A model generated the notes under the pieces. That model was not told where the DNA came from and ran no database searches. It was given only the letters and a program-made list of their open reading frames with translations. Shown here piece after piece: positions 9,458 to 21,983 of a stretch of 64,000 nt of DNA (position 1 is its first letter; each line of letters opens with the position of its first letter). Source of the stretch: Liolophura sinensis (lineage: Eukaryota > Mollusca > Polyplacophora > Chitonida > Chitonidae); NCBI RefSeq assembly GCF_032854445.1, contig NC_088296.1, positions 6,811,435 through 6,875,434 of the forward strand. Reading direction: 5' to 3'. Made by a program: the position numbers and the translations under genes.

Positions 9458-12012
9458 GTAAGATTTTCTCGCATTTTCTTTAAAAATCGACTTCGAAGAA
9501 AGTCTAGTCTTTGTTAAACAGTTGCCGCTACGCTAATGTTTTTGCCACGGTGGCGTTTTTGCGGAAATAACTTTCAAAGTGCGGAAAAGTGCTTCGGAAA
9601 TCTTTCTCTGTTCTCGGAGGCCGTCCGACAGGACGCAGCCGGGTCGCTTTATTTTTGACATGTTTTGCCGATGGGCGTTTAGAGAACTGTACAGTAGCAG
9701 AAAATGTCAGGTATCACGCCCTGTCTCTGCTTTAGTAAAAATCCATCTCATACAGCTCCTGGAAGATGTTTGCATTTGTCTTAATGTATCAGTTTATAGC
9801 AGTGTTGTGAAACTAGTTTGTAGTACAGCAGTGCTCTCTGTTCCAACTGATGAGGATGCAGATTTCAAGGTTCGCATATTTTGCAGCCGGCATTCGTTTG
9901 CTTCCAGTATTAACAGCATAGTGATAGTGTTTCAAGCACTAGACACACAAAATAGCTAGGGTGGTGGAAAAAAAGAGAAGTATTCCAAGCTGTTGAGATG
10001 TAAGAGTGGTTAAATAAAAACGTTTGAGCCTATAGAGCTGGATGTGGTGAAGACATTACTGGTATTAGAAAGAAGGAGGGAGGGGCAGGAAGGGAGTGTC
10101 CAGATTTACTGGGTAGGGCAGAGCAGGGCATAGTGCTACACAAATATGTGAGGTTACAGAACAGAAGTGAGATGGGGTGAGGGATGAATTGGTTTGTGGC
10201 ATAAAGGGTTACTATTAGATTCAGATTTGTTGTATTAAAATACCCACATTGGGCCTGAGTACAAAAAGTGACTAATGGCATACATACAATGAAACAACTA
10301 TGTATGGAAGTTACAACTGAGTGATATTTGTAGTTATAAAGATACCCATACAATGGAGTATATTAAATGATATATGAGGTTACAGTATCCTCTTACGTTT
10401 ATATGGTGGATATATAATGTGATAAATATACTAGCATGTCTTAATATAACTCAGCAAGTGGAATGTCTTCTCTCAATTTTTGATTCTAACCTTTACCTGG
10501 TCTGTTAACATTTAGCAATGCAGTCATGTTTTCCTACGCATAGCAGAGGTACAGATAATTTTTTGTCAGAGGGAGTATGGTAGTCTGACTTTAAAAGAGA
10601 GGGAGTATGTTACGTCTGACTTCACCGCAGAGTACATTTTTTTTTTCAAATACTCCACACTTCACTGTTTTGGGTCACCAGTATTACACCTGGAAAGTAT
10701 GAAGTTGATCGAGTGAAAGAGTGTGAAGAAAAGACATAGGCCTACATGCGCATACATGTACACATAGGCTGACATGTTTCTTTGCTTTGTAGTTATATAG
10801 GACTACCTGGTATACAAGTAGATATAGGCCTACATATAAATTGCCCCAAAACATTCTAGAATAAAGTAATTATTTCAGCTCTTCCGCAAGAGGAATGAAT
10901 TTGAATGAAGTTAATACATTTATTTCGCATCAACCTGTGTGGGGTTTATTCCAATAACTCACTGACAATTTTATACTGTATTTTTCATTCCCTATTCGTT
11001 GATAGCAAGGGTTGCAGTTTTAATTTTTCTATGGTAACCTGCCTGATGCCACAGGTAAATTTTCTTTTACCTGTCTACAGACTTGTTAATAACTGCCATC
11101 TTTGGGTCAAAAGATGATAAAACAGTTGTTGATAAAGGCTAAATTCAAATGTTGGGCCCACATTAGACAAGAATTTATTATGTTTTTCTTTAATTATTGG
11201 CAGTATGTAGTACGAATCAGAAGTATTTCTGTGCATTTGTTGCTAGCTGTTCTCATGATATTTTTATTCCACTGCATTAGCTTCTCTCTTCACAAAATCA
11301 TAGGGACATGTATATGTCAGGAACTGGGCCCTCCATGATACTTTAACACTGTAGAATGACGATTCGTGGGGAATTGAAATCAGACATTTGGGAGCGATGT
11401 TAGGGTGATTTTTATGATCTACAGAAGCAGAACTTGCAGTATAGTAACCAAAAAGACCATTTTTAACCCTTTGATAAATCTTCTTCATGGCAAACACTCG
11501 AGGATGTCACAAAGACAAATAGATGTGTCACAATTCTCCACGGCTTTGGGGGGTGGCATAGGAGCCTGTGCTGTAGCCTAGAGTGTCTGAAAACTAACAC
11601 ATGGTGGAGAACGTCAAGCACAACGTTCACTGTGGAGATTTTCTTTTGATTTTGACAGGACTGTCTGCTTTAAATCTCGTATGTATGCTAGCTTTCGGGA
11701 ACTTGGGCATACACACAAATCTTTGGGCGTATACAGTACGCTCTGTTTTAATTTGAAAAGCATATCATTTCTTTTTATAAGCCTGTTTACGCCTGTATCT
11801 GTAGCTCTGGCACGGTGACTGTGGACCATTGTAGTCAGAGAAAAAGAATTTTGTGAGATTTCAGTAGAAAATTGGAATCATTTGTGAAATTTTAAAGCAC
11901 TGGTGTATAGGATAACATTTGAATCACTTTGGAATATTGAAGGACATAAGACGACATGAGACTGTATGATAGTCTTGTAGAATGACAAGAATATACATGT
12001 ACATGTATGTGT

Positions 12013-12230
12013 GCTCTAATCCCTCAGCCTTTTCACACATGAAAAAGAAACTTTGAGTGAAATGTATGCACATTTTGTATTTGATTTTTGGGGACAAAAC
12101 TACATTGGTTGGGTTGACCCATTTCAGGGCTCCAAAAAAAGTATACTTTTATCAGTCAATGATAATGCAGAAGAGTCCCTTCAGAACATGCTTGAATAAA
12201 CACCTTACAGATGTTTGAAAAGGTTGAAGA
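12013..12230 (+). mobile_element. MITE family C copy
   Basis: Runs from CCCTCAGCCTTTTCACACAT to GAAAAGGTTGAAGAA, with the family landmarks CTACATTGGTTGGGTTGACC and GCTTGAATAAACACC. Termini are imperfect inverted repeats. Confidence 0.75.
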
Positions 12231-13040
12231 AGCAAAGTAATTGTACATTAGCACAGTATGATAAAACTGCTTCCCTGATGGCACAGCAAGAAAGGAGGAC
12301 TGCATGATTGTGACAGATGTCCTACAACTTTCATTATCTTTTTGAGCGGAAAGCAACCTTGAAAAAGTAGCCAGCTGTCTGGTAGAGAATTACATGAAGT
12401 AAAACAGGAGGTTAACTGCTTTGGTCAAAGTGGGCACGTACATGTAGCTGCATGATTTTCTACAGAAGTAGCATGCTGCAGGTAGCTGATCATGGCTTTC
12501 TAATAAACCTCCTGAATGATGCAGTACATGTATGCAAAGCTTGGAAGGTACCCTGCTGAATGTGTAGGATTATTTGACATGATTGCGAACTATTTATCTT
12601 CTCTGCATGATTTCTGGTACTGTCAGTGCCAAAAATTTGAGGTTTGACAGAGCTCTGCTTATAATTGTTCTCATTTTCATACCTCTGGCATAATTATAGG
12701 TATTGTGATGCGAGAGTATAGCTACATTGTACATTGTTAACAATTCCCTGCCCATTCTCATGCTATTTATCCAAGTAGTTTGACATTAATATGAAATACG
12801 ACACACATTTAAATGTGCTATTGACATTCCTTTTGAAATTGCGCCACCTAAAGGGCTGTGCATTTGAGAGGAAGTTCAGCCGTTTAGCTAGTATTATCAT
12901 AATATGCTGGTATTCTTGGATGCCCAAAGTACTTGATAAAGCCCTGATAAGATTATTACATGTGAAATTCTATATTTGTAAAGTTCCAAATTGAAGTCCG
13001 AAATTCAGGCCCACACAGTTATAGATATTGTATTTCTTTT

Positions 13041-13545
13041 AAAGCGTGGTATGTAAAATTACCTTTTCAGAAGCACATAAAGGCCTTACAGGGTACTTTT
13101 TGATGCCAACGTTTAAGTTTTTCTGACAGGAATTTAACTGTAAAGCGTGGTATGTGAAATTACCCTTTCAGAAGCACATAAAGGTCTTACAGGGTACTTT
13201 TTGATGCCAACGCTTAAGTTTTTCTGACAGGAATTTAACTGTAAAGCGTGGTATGTGAAATTACCCTTTCAGAAGCACATAAAGGTCTTACAGGGTACTT
13301 TTTGATGCCGACGCTTAAGTTTTTCTGACAGGAATTTAACTGTAAAGCGTGGTATGTAAAATTGCCCTTTCAGAAGCACATAAAGGCCTTGCAGGGTACT
13401 TTTTGATGCCAACGCTTAAGTTTTTCTGACAGGAATTTAACCGTAAAGCGTGGTATGTGAAATTGCCCTTTCAGAAGCACATAAAGGCCTTACAGGGTAC
13501 TTTTTGATGCCGACGCTTTCTTTTGCCTGACACGAATTTAAACTG
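13041..13545. repeat. Tandem array, 101-bp unit, 5 copies
   Basis: Units start AAAGCGTGGTATGTRAAATT at about 13041, 13142, 13243, 13344 and 13445 and include TTCAGAAGCACATAAAGG. Identity between copies is high, indicating recent expansion. Confidence 0.95.
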
Positions 13546-13663
13546 AACGAAACAAAAACATTTTAAGTTGCCCTGGTCTGTATGGTAGATGAATCCCACA
13601 GTCTTGTAAAAAACAAACCTCTTTGCTTTTTGTGATGTCGGATTGACAAGGCATGCATTGACT

Positions 13664-13785
13664 TCCCCTTCTATAGGAAGAAATAGTATATGTACACGCA
13701 ACGAAACACTCCTCGTCATCAATACAGCATAGGGTTAACCAGCTACCCATCCACCTCGTCCATTAGAAAACTTCTGCTATTTGGA
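13664..13785 (+). mobile_element. Fragment shared with the family B-like element at 16 kb
   Basis: Matches 16222-16342 closely, with landmarks ATATGTACACGCAACGAAAC, CAATACAGCATAGG, CAGCTACCCATCCACC and TAGAAAACTTCTGCTATTTG. It is a dispersed repeat segment without its ends. Confidence 0.65.
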
Positions 13786-13946
13786 CAACACTGTTTTCAG
13801 CACTTTTAACATGGGAGAGAAAATGAATTCTGGACCCCTGCTATAACATAATGGCCTCAGAAAGGGATGTTTTGACACCCTCTTTCACACTTCTGGCTGT
13901 CATCCCTGCATTGCAGTAAGCAAAACCCCACTCTTAGAGATAATCC

Positions 13947-15026
13947 AAAACCCCACCATTTTATCAGTTTTAAGCCATCAAGTGAGAGTGGCTCACCCCG
14001 CCATTTTATCAGTTTTAAGCCATCAAGTGAGAGTGGCTCACCCCGCCATTTTTTCAGTTTTATGCCATCAAGTGAGAGCGGCTCACCCCGCCATTTTATC
14101 AGCTTTAACCATCAAGTGATAGTGGCTCAGCCCGCCATTTTATCAGTTTTTAGCCATCAAGTGAGAGCGGCTCACCTCGCCATTTTATCAGTTTTAAGCC
14201 ATCAAGTAAGAGCAGCTCACCCCACCATTTTATCAGTTTTTAGCCATCAAGTGAGAGCGGCTCACCCCGCCATTTTATCACTTTTATGCCATCAAGTGAG
14301 AGCGGCTCACCCCGCCATTTTATCAGTTTTTAGCCATCAAGTGAGAGAGGCTCACCCCACCATTTTATCAGTTTTAAGCCATCAAGTGAGAGCGGCTCAC
14401 CCCACCATTTTATCAGTTTTTAGCCATCAAGTGAGAGCGGCTCACCCCACCATTTTATCAGTTTTAAGCCATCAAGTGATAGTGGCTCAGCCCGCCATTT
14501 TATCAGTTTTTAGCCATCAAGTGAGAGCGGCTCACCTCGCCATTTTATCAGTTTTATGCCATCAAGTAAGAGCAGCTCACCCCACCATTTTATCACTTTT
14601 AAGCCATCAAGTGAGAGCGGCTCACCCCACCATTTTATCAGTTTTAAGCCATCAAGTGAGAGCGGCTCACCCCGCCATTTTATCAGTTTTTAGCCATCAA
14701 GTGAGAGAGGCTCACCCCACCATTTTATCAGTTTTATGCCATCAAGTGAGAGTGGCTCACCCCACCATTTTATCAGTTTTTAGCCATCAAGTGAGAGCGG
14801 CTCACCCCACCATTTTATCAGTTTTTAGCCATCAAGTGAGAGCGGCTCACCTTGCCATTTTATCAGTTTTAAGCCATCAAGTAAGAGCAGCTCACCCCAC
14901 CATTTTATCAGTTTTAAGCCATCAAGTGAGAGCGGCTCACCCCACCATTTTATCACTTTTATGCCATCAAGTGAGAGCGGCTCACCCCGCCATTTTATCA
15001 ATTTTAAGCCATCAAGTGAGAGTTAT
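13947..15026. repeat. Minisatellite, 45-bp unit, about 24 copies
   Basis: Units read GCCATCAAGTGAGAGCGGCT then CACCCCACCATTTTATCAGTTTTA. Because 45 is a multiple of three, a 333-codon frame stays open over most of the array. The encoded 15-residue repeat has no recognisable protein features, so I read the array as non-coding. Confidence 0.95.
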
Positions 15027-15495
15027 TGCTACATGTATATCCCAAAATTTCAGCAGTTTTTGATGATGTCACGAGATCCCTGCTTTGTCTGTTAGACATA
15101 TGCTAGTACATGTGACCGAGTATCATGAGTTATGCTACATGTATGTTCTGTTTCCAATTTCTCTAGATAAACATGGTGTATCCTATGGCACACAGTAACT
15201 TAAGAATCGCAGGTTAAAAGTGGATTTCAGAGTTACACATACCAAGTTTTTCAGAACAAAATGGCTGGGACTGTCTAGGTCTTTCTACTCTTCCAAAATC
15301 TCCCAAGACTGTCTTACTTATTGCCTTTTCCTTGAATACCCACTTTCTGGTTAAAATTAGAAGTTGTTGGTGTGATACATGAAGGGATGTCAATACAATA
15401 TAATACAAATACAGATTTATTTTGAATAAATAATGAAATGAAAGTGAAATATATTTAGATGACTATTGTTAATACACTTCTTTGCCCTTTATACC

Positions 15496-15590
15496 TCACC
15501 TTGTTTCCCCTCCATAATGTTGGTCGCTGTTGTATAAGTGAAATATTCTTGAGTACAGTGTAAAACACCAATCAAATAAATAAATAAATT
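15496..15590 (+). mobile_element. SINE family A, 3' end
   Basis: CCCCTCCATAATGTTGGTCG, then TATTCTTGAGTACAGTGTAA and an (AAAT)n tail. Confidence 0.75.
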
Positions 15591-16049
15591 ACACCTCACC
15601 CCAAACTTCATCTGGCATGCTATTACAAATGTAACAAATGGCCTCACATGATGTGGAACTTATGCTTTCATGATAGGAATTAACATGTGAAGTTTTTTTT
15701 TATTAGGTTTGGGAAAGCCAGAGAATAGAACAATCCCTCCCCCCTCTAGTTTCACTGACACAATAATGAACTGACCCACGATGATACATCCGTGTCACTT
15801 TAATATCCTACATATAAGTGAAATGGCAGATCTCATTTTCTTTATAGGTGACTGGGGCAGACTACATATGTCTTGTTAAAATATCCAGGGCTTACGGTGG
15901 TTCATTTATTGTTATTTAAACCAAAGGAATTTCTCAAATTTCAGTGGTAAATTTCTAGAGACTTTTATGACATTTCCATGTACATGTAACTGCCCAGATA
16001 TTTAAGGAAATTCAATTCATTGACTTTGTACTGGATATTTAATGATTAT

Positions 16050-16398
16050 CTTAAGACGGCAGCCTTCGAATCAGGAGACCTGTGTTCAAACCAAGGTCTG
16101 GTCATACCAAAGGCTTTAAAAATTACACTTGTTTCTGCTTCGCTTGGTGGCTGGGAGGGGTATGACATCTTGTGTCTTTGGCATGATACATCATTTGCTG
16201 CAGCACTTTGTAGGCATGGAGTTGCCCTGCCACAGGAAGGAACAGTTTATGTACACACAACGAAACACCACTCTTTGTCAATACAGCATAGGCATAGCCA
16301 GCTACCCATCCACCCTTCCAATAGAAAACTTCTGCTATTTGGACTCCTCCTCATCATGTGACTGAAAAATTAAGTACGGCGTAAAAACCCAAGCATGC
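16050..16398 (+). mobile_element. SINE-like family B relative with tRNA-like head
   Basis: The 5' part includes a B-box-like GTGTTCAAACC and GGTCTGGTCATACCAAAGGC; the 3' part ends CATGTGACTGAAAAATTAAG, TACGGCGTAAAAACCCAAGC. It keeps the tail seen in both SINE families and carries the internal segment also present at 13664-13785. Confidence 0.6.
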
Positions 16399-16803
16399 AC
16401 TATCCTGGGAATTCAGCAGCTTAATAAATAGATTTTAGAGTACGGAACACAAACTCAGATTGAAAAACCATGATATGTGAGGAAAAATATGACAAAAACG
16501 ATGTTTTAGTTGTTTGTTGTCCATTACGTTGTTCAGCTGACTTGAGCAGTTTGATCTTCCTTGCCCCCTTTTTCCATAGACAACAACCCCTGTACAGCTG
16601 ATGTACATGTACAAGACCATTACAGATCTGCATTAGGGCGCAAGTAACCTGTGTGTAATACAGAACAGACATGCCTTCCTAGAAAAAAACAGATCATGTT
16701 TCACTCCCACTCAACTCCTTTAATACCACTTGTTGCACACTGAGAGAGTTTTCTGGATCCACTATCCCTAATACCTTTATGTGGTTTGTTTATTTACCCT
16801 GCA

Positions 16804-17010
16804 GGGGCCTCCATGCCTCAGTTGGTTAGCGCCCTAGCACAGTGTAATGACCCAGGTGTCTCTCACCAATGCGGTCGCTGTGAGTTCAAGTCCAGCTCAT
16901 GCTGGCTTCCCCTCCAGCCGTAAGTTGTAAGGTTTGACAGCAACCTGCGGATGGTCGTGGGTGTTCCCTGGGCTGTGCCCGGTTTCCACCGACCATAATG
17001 CTGGCCGTTT
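16804..17010 (+). mobile_element. SINE family A with tRNA-like head, 3'-truncated
   Basis: The head GGCCTCCATGCCTCAGTTGG (A-box region) and GTGAGTTCAAGTCC (B-box region) are followed by the body to CATAATGCTGGCCG, where it stops. Confidence 0.85.
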
Positions 17011-17103
17011 AGTGATGTTTATACCCTTCCAAGTATACCCCCCATCTCACCCAGGCCCTAAATATATCACCCCTCAGTAACATCAGTAGAGGGTTGAACT
17101 AAT

Positions 17104-17309
17104 ACTCTCACCAGTGCGATTGCTGTGAGTCCAGCTCATGATGGCTTCTTCTCCGGTCTTAACTGGGAAGGTCTGTCAGCATCCTGTGGATGGTCGTGGA
17201 TTTCCCCGGGCTTTGTCCGGTTTCCTCCCACCATAATGCTGGCCTCCGTCGTATAAGTGAAATATTGAGTACGGCGTAAAACACCAATTAGATAAATAAA
17301 TAAATAACT
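17104..17309 (+). mobile_element. SINE family A, partial head, complete 3' end
   Basis: Begins at CTCTCACCAGTGCGATTGCT and runs to GTACGGCGTAAAACACCAAT with an AAATAAATAAAT tail. It lacks the A-box region and sits 94 bases after a truncated sister copy. Confidence 0.85.
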
Positions 17310-18589
17310 AATACAGGATGTCAGTACCCCCAAAATAACAGACATTGCTCAATTATAGATTTTAGCCAGAGCCAAACAAATATAGCACTGCCAGTTTTGA
17401 TATTCCTCCTCCAGATTAGCATTTATTGTTACTTTTTCAGTGTTTGCAGAGCTTAAAAAGATATAAAGGTTTCAGCACATGTATGAATGCTAGGCATATT
17501 TGGAAATTTCCAATTTTTCATTTTTTTTCCCCAACCAAAATATAGCTCTGTTAACGTCCGTTTCACCCAAACTGGATCTGTATATACATGTATAATACAA
17601 GTATACAGGGTGGACAAAAAGCCTTGACCCATAGGCACTAAAAGACAACATCACACAAGAAATTGAAACCATAAGAGGGAATAACTCTATGCTTGGAAAT
17701 GTGCAAAGATCATGTGTCTTCCGAGTAAGAAAGTGTTTGGAGGAAGGTGGAAGTCAGTTTGAACACTGATTGTAAACTGTAAATTGTTATATAGTAAATT
17801 GCCTATGGGTCCAGACTGTTGCTCCACCCTGTATATGCTTTAGTGTGTGAGTGTCTAAATTCGAGAAGGGAGATAATCCATTTTATTCTTAAGAAATGGG
17901 TTTTCCCTCTCTTCATCTGCAGCCCAAAATACCTTGTAGGTCTCTCTATATATGGCCAAGCTGTGGGCAAGGAGTCTGTTGAATTACTCACAGGTCTGTG
18001 TGTAGTGTGTGTGTGTGAACGGAGGGGTACTCTGGCTGCACAGGCCGGCTACACATGGCAGCTAGGCTGAGAGCTGGCAGAACCTGAAATACCAGGCTAG
18101 ATCAACTGGCCTCTCTCTGCTGGGCTGGTCTCTGTGTATTATCAGGGCTGGTGCTTGGTCCATACTTTATGCTGAAGTGATGAGGGTGTTACATATGTAA
18201 ATAGGGCTATGGAGTTAACATGGAAGTTGTGCTTGTGAAGTTACATATGTGTATATGTGAGTAGGTCCAGTGCAAAGTTGGAAACGGTGTTGATTTTTCG
18301 AAGTAGCGGTTTAAGTAACTTTGGAAATACTGGAGATTTGGCTGTACCTGAGTATGTTGTGGAGGTGAGTCTGGATGCAAATTACCCTTAAACTGAGGTT
18401 AATATAAGCACAGGTACATGTACATTTATAATGCTTTCTTGTTATTTATATATACATGTTAACTGTACATATATGTATGTATACATGTAGTAAGTACATG
18501 TATGTAATATGCAAAGTCAAGTACGTGTACTACAAAACTTACTGAGTATGTGCATAACACATTACGTGCATGTAAAAAATTATATACAC

Positions 18590-18670
18590 TGTACATGTAC
18601 ATGTATGTACAGTATCTGTGTATGTATGTATATATGTGTATGTATGTATGTATGTATGTATGTATGCTTG
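18590..18670. repeat. (ATGT)n-rich microsatellite
   Basis: Repeats of TATG/ATGT interspersed with TATATGTG. Confidence 0.85.
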
Positions 18671-18735
18671 GGGTTTTACGTGGTATGGTACTTGACAGTT
18701 TTTCACTCATATAACGAGGAATCATTAGCTGCCAT

Positions 18736-18945
18736 CACTGAAGTATCACGCTTGAAGACACCAAACATGACACCCCACCCAGTCACATTACACTGACACC
18801 GCGCCAACCAGTCCTGTTTCCTTGCTCTGACCTCTCGGTGCTTGGAGACCAAGCCAGGCAGCAAAAAAGTGCCATTCTTTAAGGTCTTTGGTGTGACCCA
18901 ACCCAGATTTGATCCAGGATCTTTGGAGGCGGATGTTCTCTAATC
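18736..18945 (-). mobile_element. Diverged family B-related element
   Basis: Read on the minus strand: GGTCACACCAAAGACCTTAA, then GCTTGGTCTCCAAGCACC and AACAGGACTGGTTGGC. Its order of landmarks matches family B (compare 21687-21983), but the 3' tail is missing. Confidence 0.5.
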
Positions 18946-18984
18946 TAAATTTACACAGAGTATATGTATTATACAAAATCATAT

Positions 18985-20214
18985 GTGAGATTTACATGCT
19001 ACAGGTATATGGCATTTGTACACATGTATCAGTTTTACTTTCTACATGAGTATGAAATGTGTATACATGCATCAGTTTTATATTCTGCATGTGTATGGCG
19101 TATGTACACGTGTGAGATTTACATGCTGCACATGTACGACAAGTGTACATGTCAGTTTTACATGCTGCATGTGTACACATGTCAGTTTTACATGCTGAAC
19201 GTGTACGACAAGTGTACACACGTGTCGGTTTTGGATGCTGCACGTGTACGACAAGTGTACACATGTATCAGTTTTACGTGTTGCACGTGTACGACAAGTG
19301 TACACATGTATCAGTTTTACATGCTGCACTTGTACGACAAGTGTACACCTGTGTCAGTTTTACATGCTGCACGTGGACGACAAGTGTACATGTCAGTTTT
19401 ACATGCTGCATGTGTACAAATGTACACACGTATCAGTTTTACATCGTGCATGAGTACACAAGTGTCAGTTTTACATGCTGCATGTGTATGTCAGGTGTAC
19501 ACACGTGTCAGTTTTACATGCTGCACATGTACAACAAGTGTAAACATGAATCAGTTTAACGTGCTGCATGTGTACGACACGTGTACACACGTGTCAATTT
19601 TACATGCTGCACGTGTACGACAAGTTTACACACGTCAGTTTTACATGCTGCACGTGTACGACAAGTTTACACACGTCAGTTTTACATGCTGCACATGTAC
19701 GACAAGTGTACACATCAATTTTACATGCTGCACGTGTACGACAAGTTTACACACGTCAGTTTTACATGCTGCACGTGTACGACAAGTTTACACACATCAA
19801 TTTTACATGCTGCACGTGTACGACAAGTTTACACATCAATTTTACATGCTGCACGTGTACGACAAGTTTACACACATCAGTTTTACATGCTGCACATGTA
19901 CGACAAGTTTACACACGTCAGTTTTACATGCTGCACGTGTACGACAAGCTTACACACATCAATTTTACATGCTGCACGTGTACGACAAGTTTACACATCA
20001 ATTTTACATGCTGCATGTGTACGACAAGTTTACACACGTGTCAGTTTTACATGCTGCACGTGTACGACAAGTTTACACACGTCAGTTTTACATGCTGCAT
20101 GTGTACGACAAGTGTACACATCAATTTTCCATACTGCACATGTACGACAAGTTAACACACATGTCAGTTTTACGTGCTGCATGTGTACGCCATGTGTACA
20201 CGTGTCAGTTTTAC
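18985..20214. repeat. Minisatellite, 39-41 bp unit, about 30 copies
   Basis: Typical unit: GTCAGTTTTACATGCTGCAC then GTGTACGACAAGTTTACACAC. Each unit carries CACGTG and TGTAC steps. Open frames in several phases on both strands are consequences of the repetition and are not called as genes. Confidence 0.95.
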
Positions 20215-20703
20215 ACTATAAGCATAAGCCTGTAATACAATTCCTTGTCCCTACCACATGCACTACATGTAGAGATATATTTTGCAGTACAGTACAGTTG
20301 TCATGTATGTACTACAGATATCGCCTGATGCTAATGGGTTGGTGTTTTGTGACAGACTGGTCCAGATCTGTAGGGATTAGCGCAAAGCCAATCCCTGATC
20401 ACCCCTGTTGTACAAAAGCACTGAATACATACAGACATGTACTAGCGCAGCCAGATCTAGGAAACCCAGTACATATGCGATTCTCAATCTAACTATAAAA
20501 TGCACTCAGCTATGCCATGAAAATGTAACTCAGTTTTGAAACAATCAGAACAGATACTAAAAACAGGAAATAATAGTCAAGCTGCATAAAACTGGGTCTG
20601 AAAGCACAGTTGTATATCTTGGAAAGACAGAAATCTCACAGAAACAGTTAGGATTGTAATTGTTACATAGTGTTTAAAATATTGCTAGTAATGTTAAGGT
20701 TAT

Positions 20704-20922
20704 GATTCCTCAACCGTTTCGCATATGAAAGAGCAACTTTCAGTGCAATTTATGCGTATTTATAATTTGATTTTGGGGACAAAATTGTGTTGGTTGGATT
20801 TGCCAATTTCAGGGCTTTACAAAAATTTTAATTTTTGTATAAATTATAAGAATAATGCTTTTAGAATGTTAGTGAATATACACCTCTGCAAAAGTGTGAA
20901 GAATGACAGTGATCATACATGT
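20704..20922 (+). mobile_element. MITE family C copy
   Basis: From ATTCCTCAACCGTTTCGCAT through GTTGGTTGGATTTGCCAATT to GTGTGAAGAATGACAGT. The 3' end is more diverged than in other copies. Confidence 0.75.
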
Positions 20923-21170
20923 ACATTTTGTACTTCAGGATCTGCATTGTGAGATAGTTATACAAGTTGTTTATTTGTTGTTTGTTTATTGTGTGGCTAG
21001 GTACATGTAAGAGAGCATTTGTGTTTACACCATATTAGTTTCCTTAATGTAGGGTTTCCTCAGTTTTGTTTTTGGACGTACATGTGTACACACACAGATA
21101 AATGCACTTGGATACTTTTAAGTTACATGTAGTTAAATGCAAGTTTATGGTCTACATATAAAACTCCTCT

Positions 21171-21597
21171 TACATTTACATGTATTGACCATAGATTTAC
21201 GTGTATTCGCCCTACATTTACATGCATTTGCCATACATTTACATGTATTTGTCGTACATTCTAATACATGTATTTGCTATACATTTACATGTATTTACCA
21301 TACATGTTAATACCTGTATTTGCCATACATTTCCATGTACATGTATTTGCCATACATTCTAATACTTGTATTTGCTGTACATTTCCATGTATTTGCTATA
21401 CATTCTAATAGATGTATTTGCTATACATTTACATGTATTTGCCATACATGTTAATACCTGTATTTGCCATACATTTACATGTATTTGCCATACATTCTAA
21501 TACATGTATTTGCTGTACATTTGCATGTATTTGCCATACATTTTAATACATGTATTTGCTGTACATTTACATATATTTGCCGTACATTTACACTTTT
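21171..21597. repeat. Tandem array, about 46-bp unit, about 9 copies
   Basis: Unit: CATTTACATGTATTTGCCAT followed by ACATTCTAATACATGTATTT. It contains two half-length TACATGTATTTGC sub-units. Confidence 0.9.
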
Positions 21598-21686
21598 ATT
21601 CTATATGTTGGATACAGGTTAAGGTTATGTGTACCATTGTCTCCTCAGGCTTTCACACTACGCGTACATGTACATGCATTCCCTGG

Positions 21687-21983
21687 GTCTGGTCACACCT
21701 AAGACCTTAAAAGAGGAAGTTGTAACTTCCTCGCTTGGCGGTCAGCATGAAGGAGATAGTGCAACGACTGGTTGACCCATATAAGTATAATGCCTCGGGC
21801 GGGGCGGCTTATTTGCCTTCAGTAAGTCGTCTCAATGAAGCATCACTAGATAAAAGAGCGGTGGAAATCCGTCCTGCGACAAGGAGGCACATGACATGTA
21901 CATTCACCCTAAGGATTCCTTCGTCGTCATATGACTGAAAAATTGTTGATTACGACATTTAACCCCAAGCACTCACTCTCTCT
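21687..21983 (+). mobile_element. SINE-like family B element
   Basis: Runs from GTCTGGTCACACCTAAGACC through GAAGTTGTAACTTCCTCGCT, GGTTGACCCATATAAGT and GATAAAAGAGCGGTGGAAAT to ATATGACTGAAAAATTGTTG, then TTACGACATTTAACCCCAAG and a CACTCACTCTCTC tail. Confidence 0.75.

Noticed and set aside
9579-9959. 126-codon plus-strand frame just after the talin promoter
   Set aside because: Lies in the first intron by the donor at 9458, with no conserved features; could only be coding in an unspliced transcript.
14062-15063. 333-codon open frame
   Set aside because: It is the 45-bp minisatellite read through; the unit is a multiple of three and the peptide has no natural protein features or splice context.
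18964-20492. Overlapping long frames of up to 423 codons
   Set aside because: Produced by the 39-41 bp repeat in several phases on both strands at once, which coding selection would not give.
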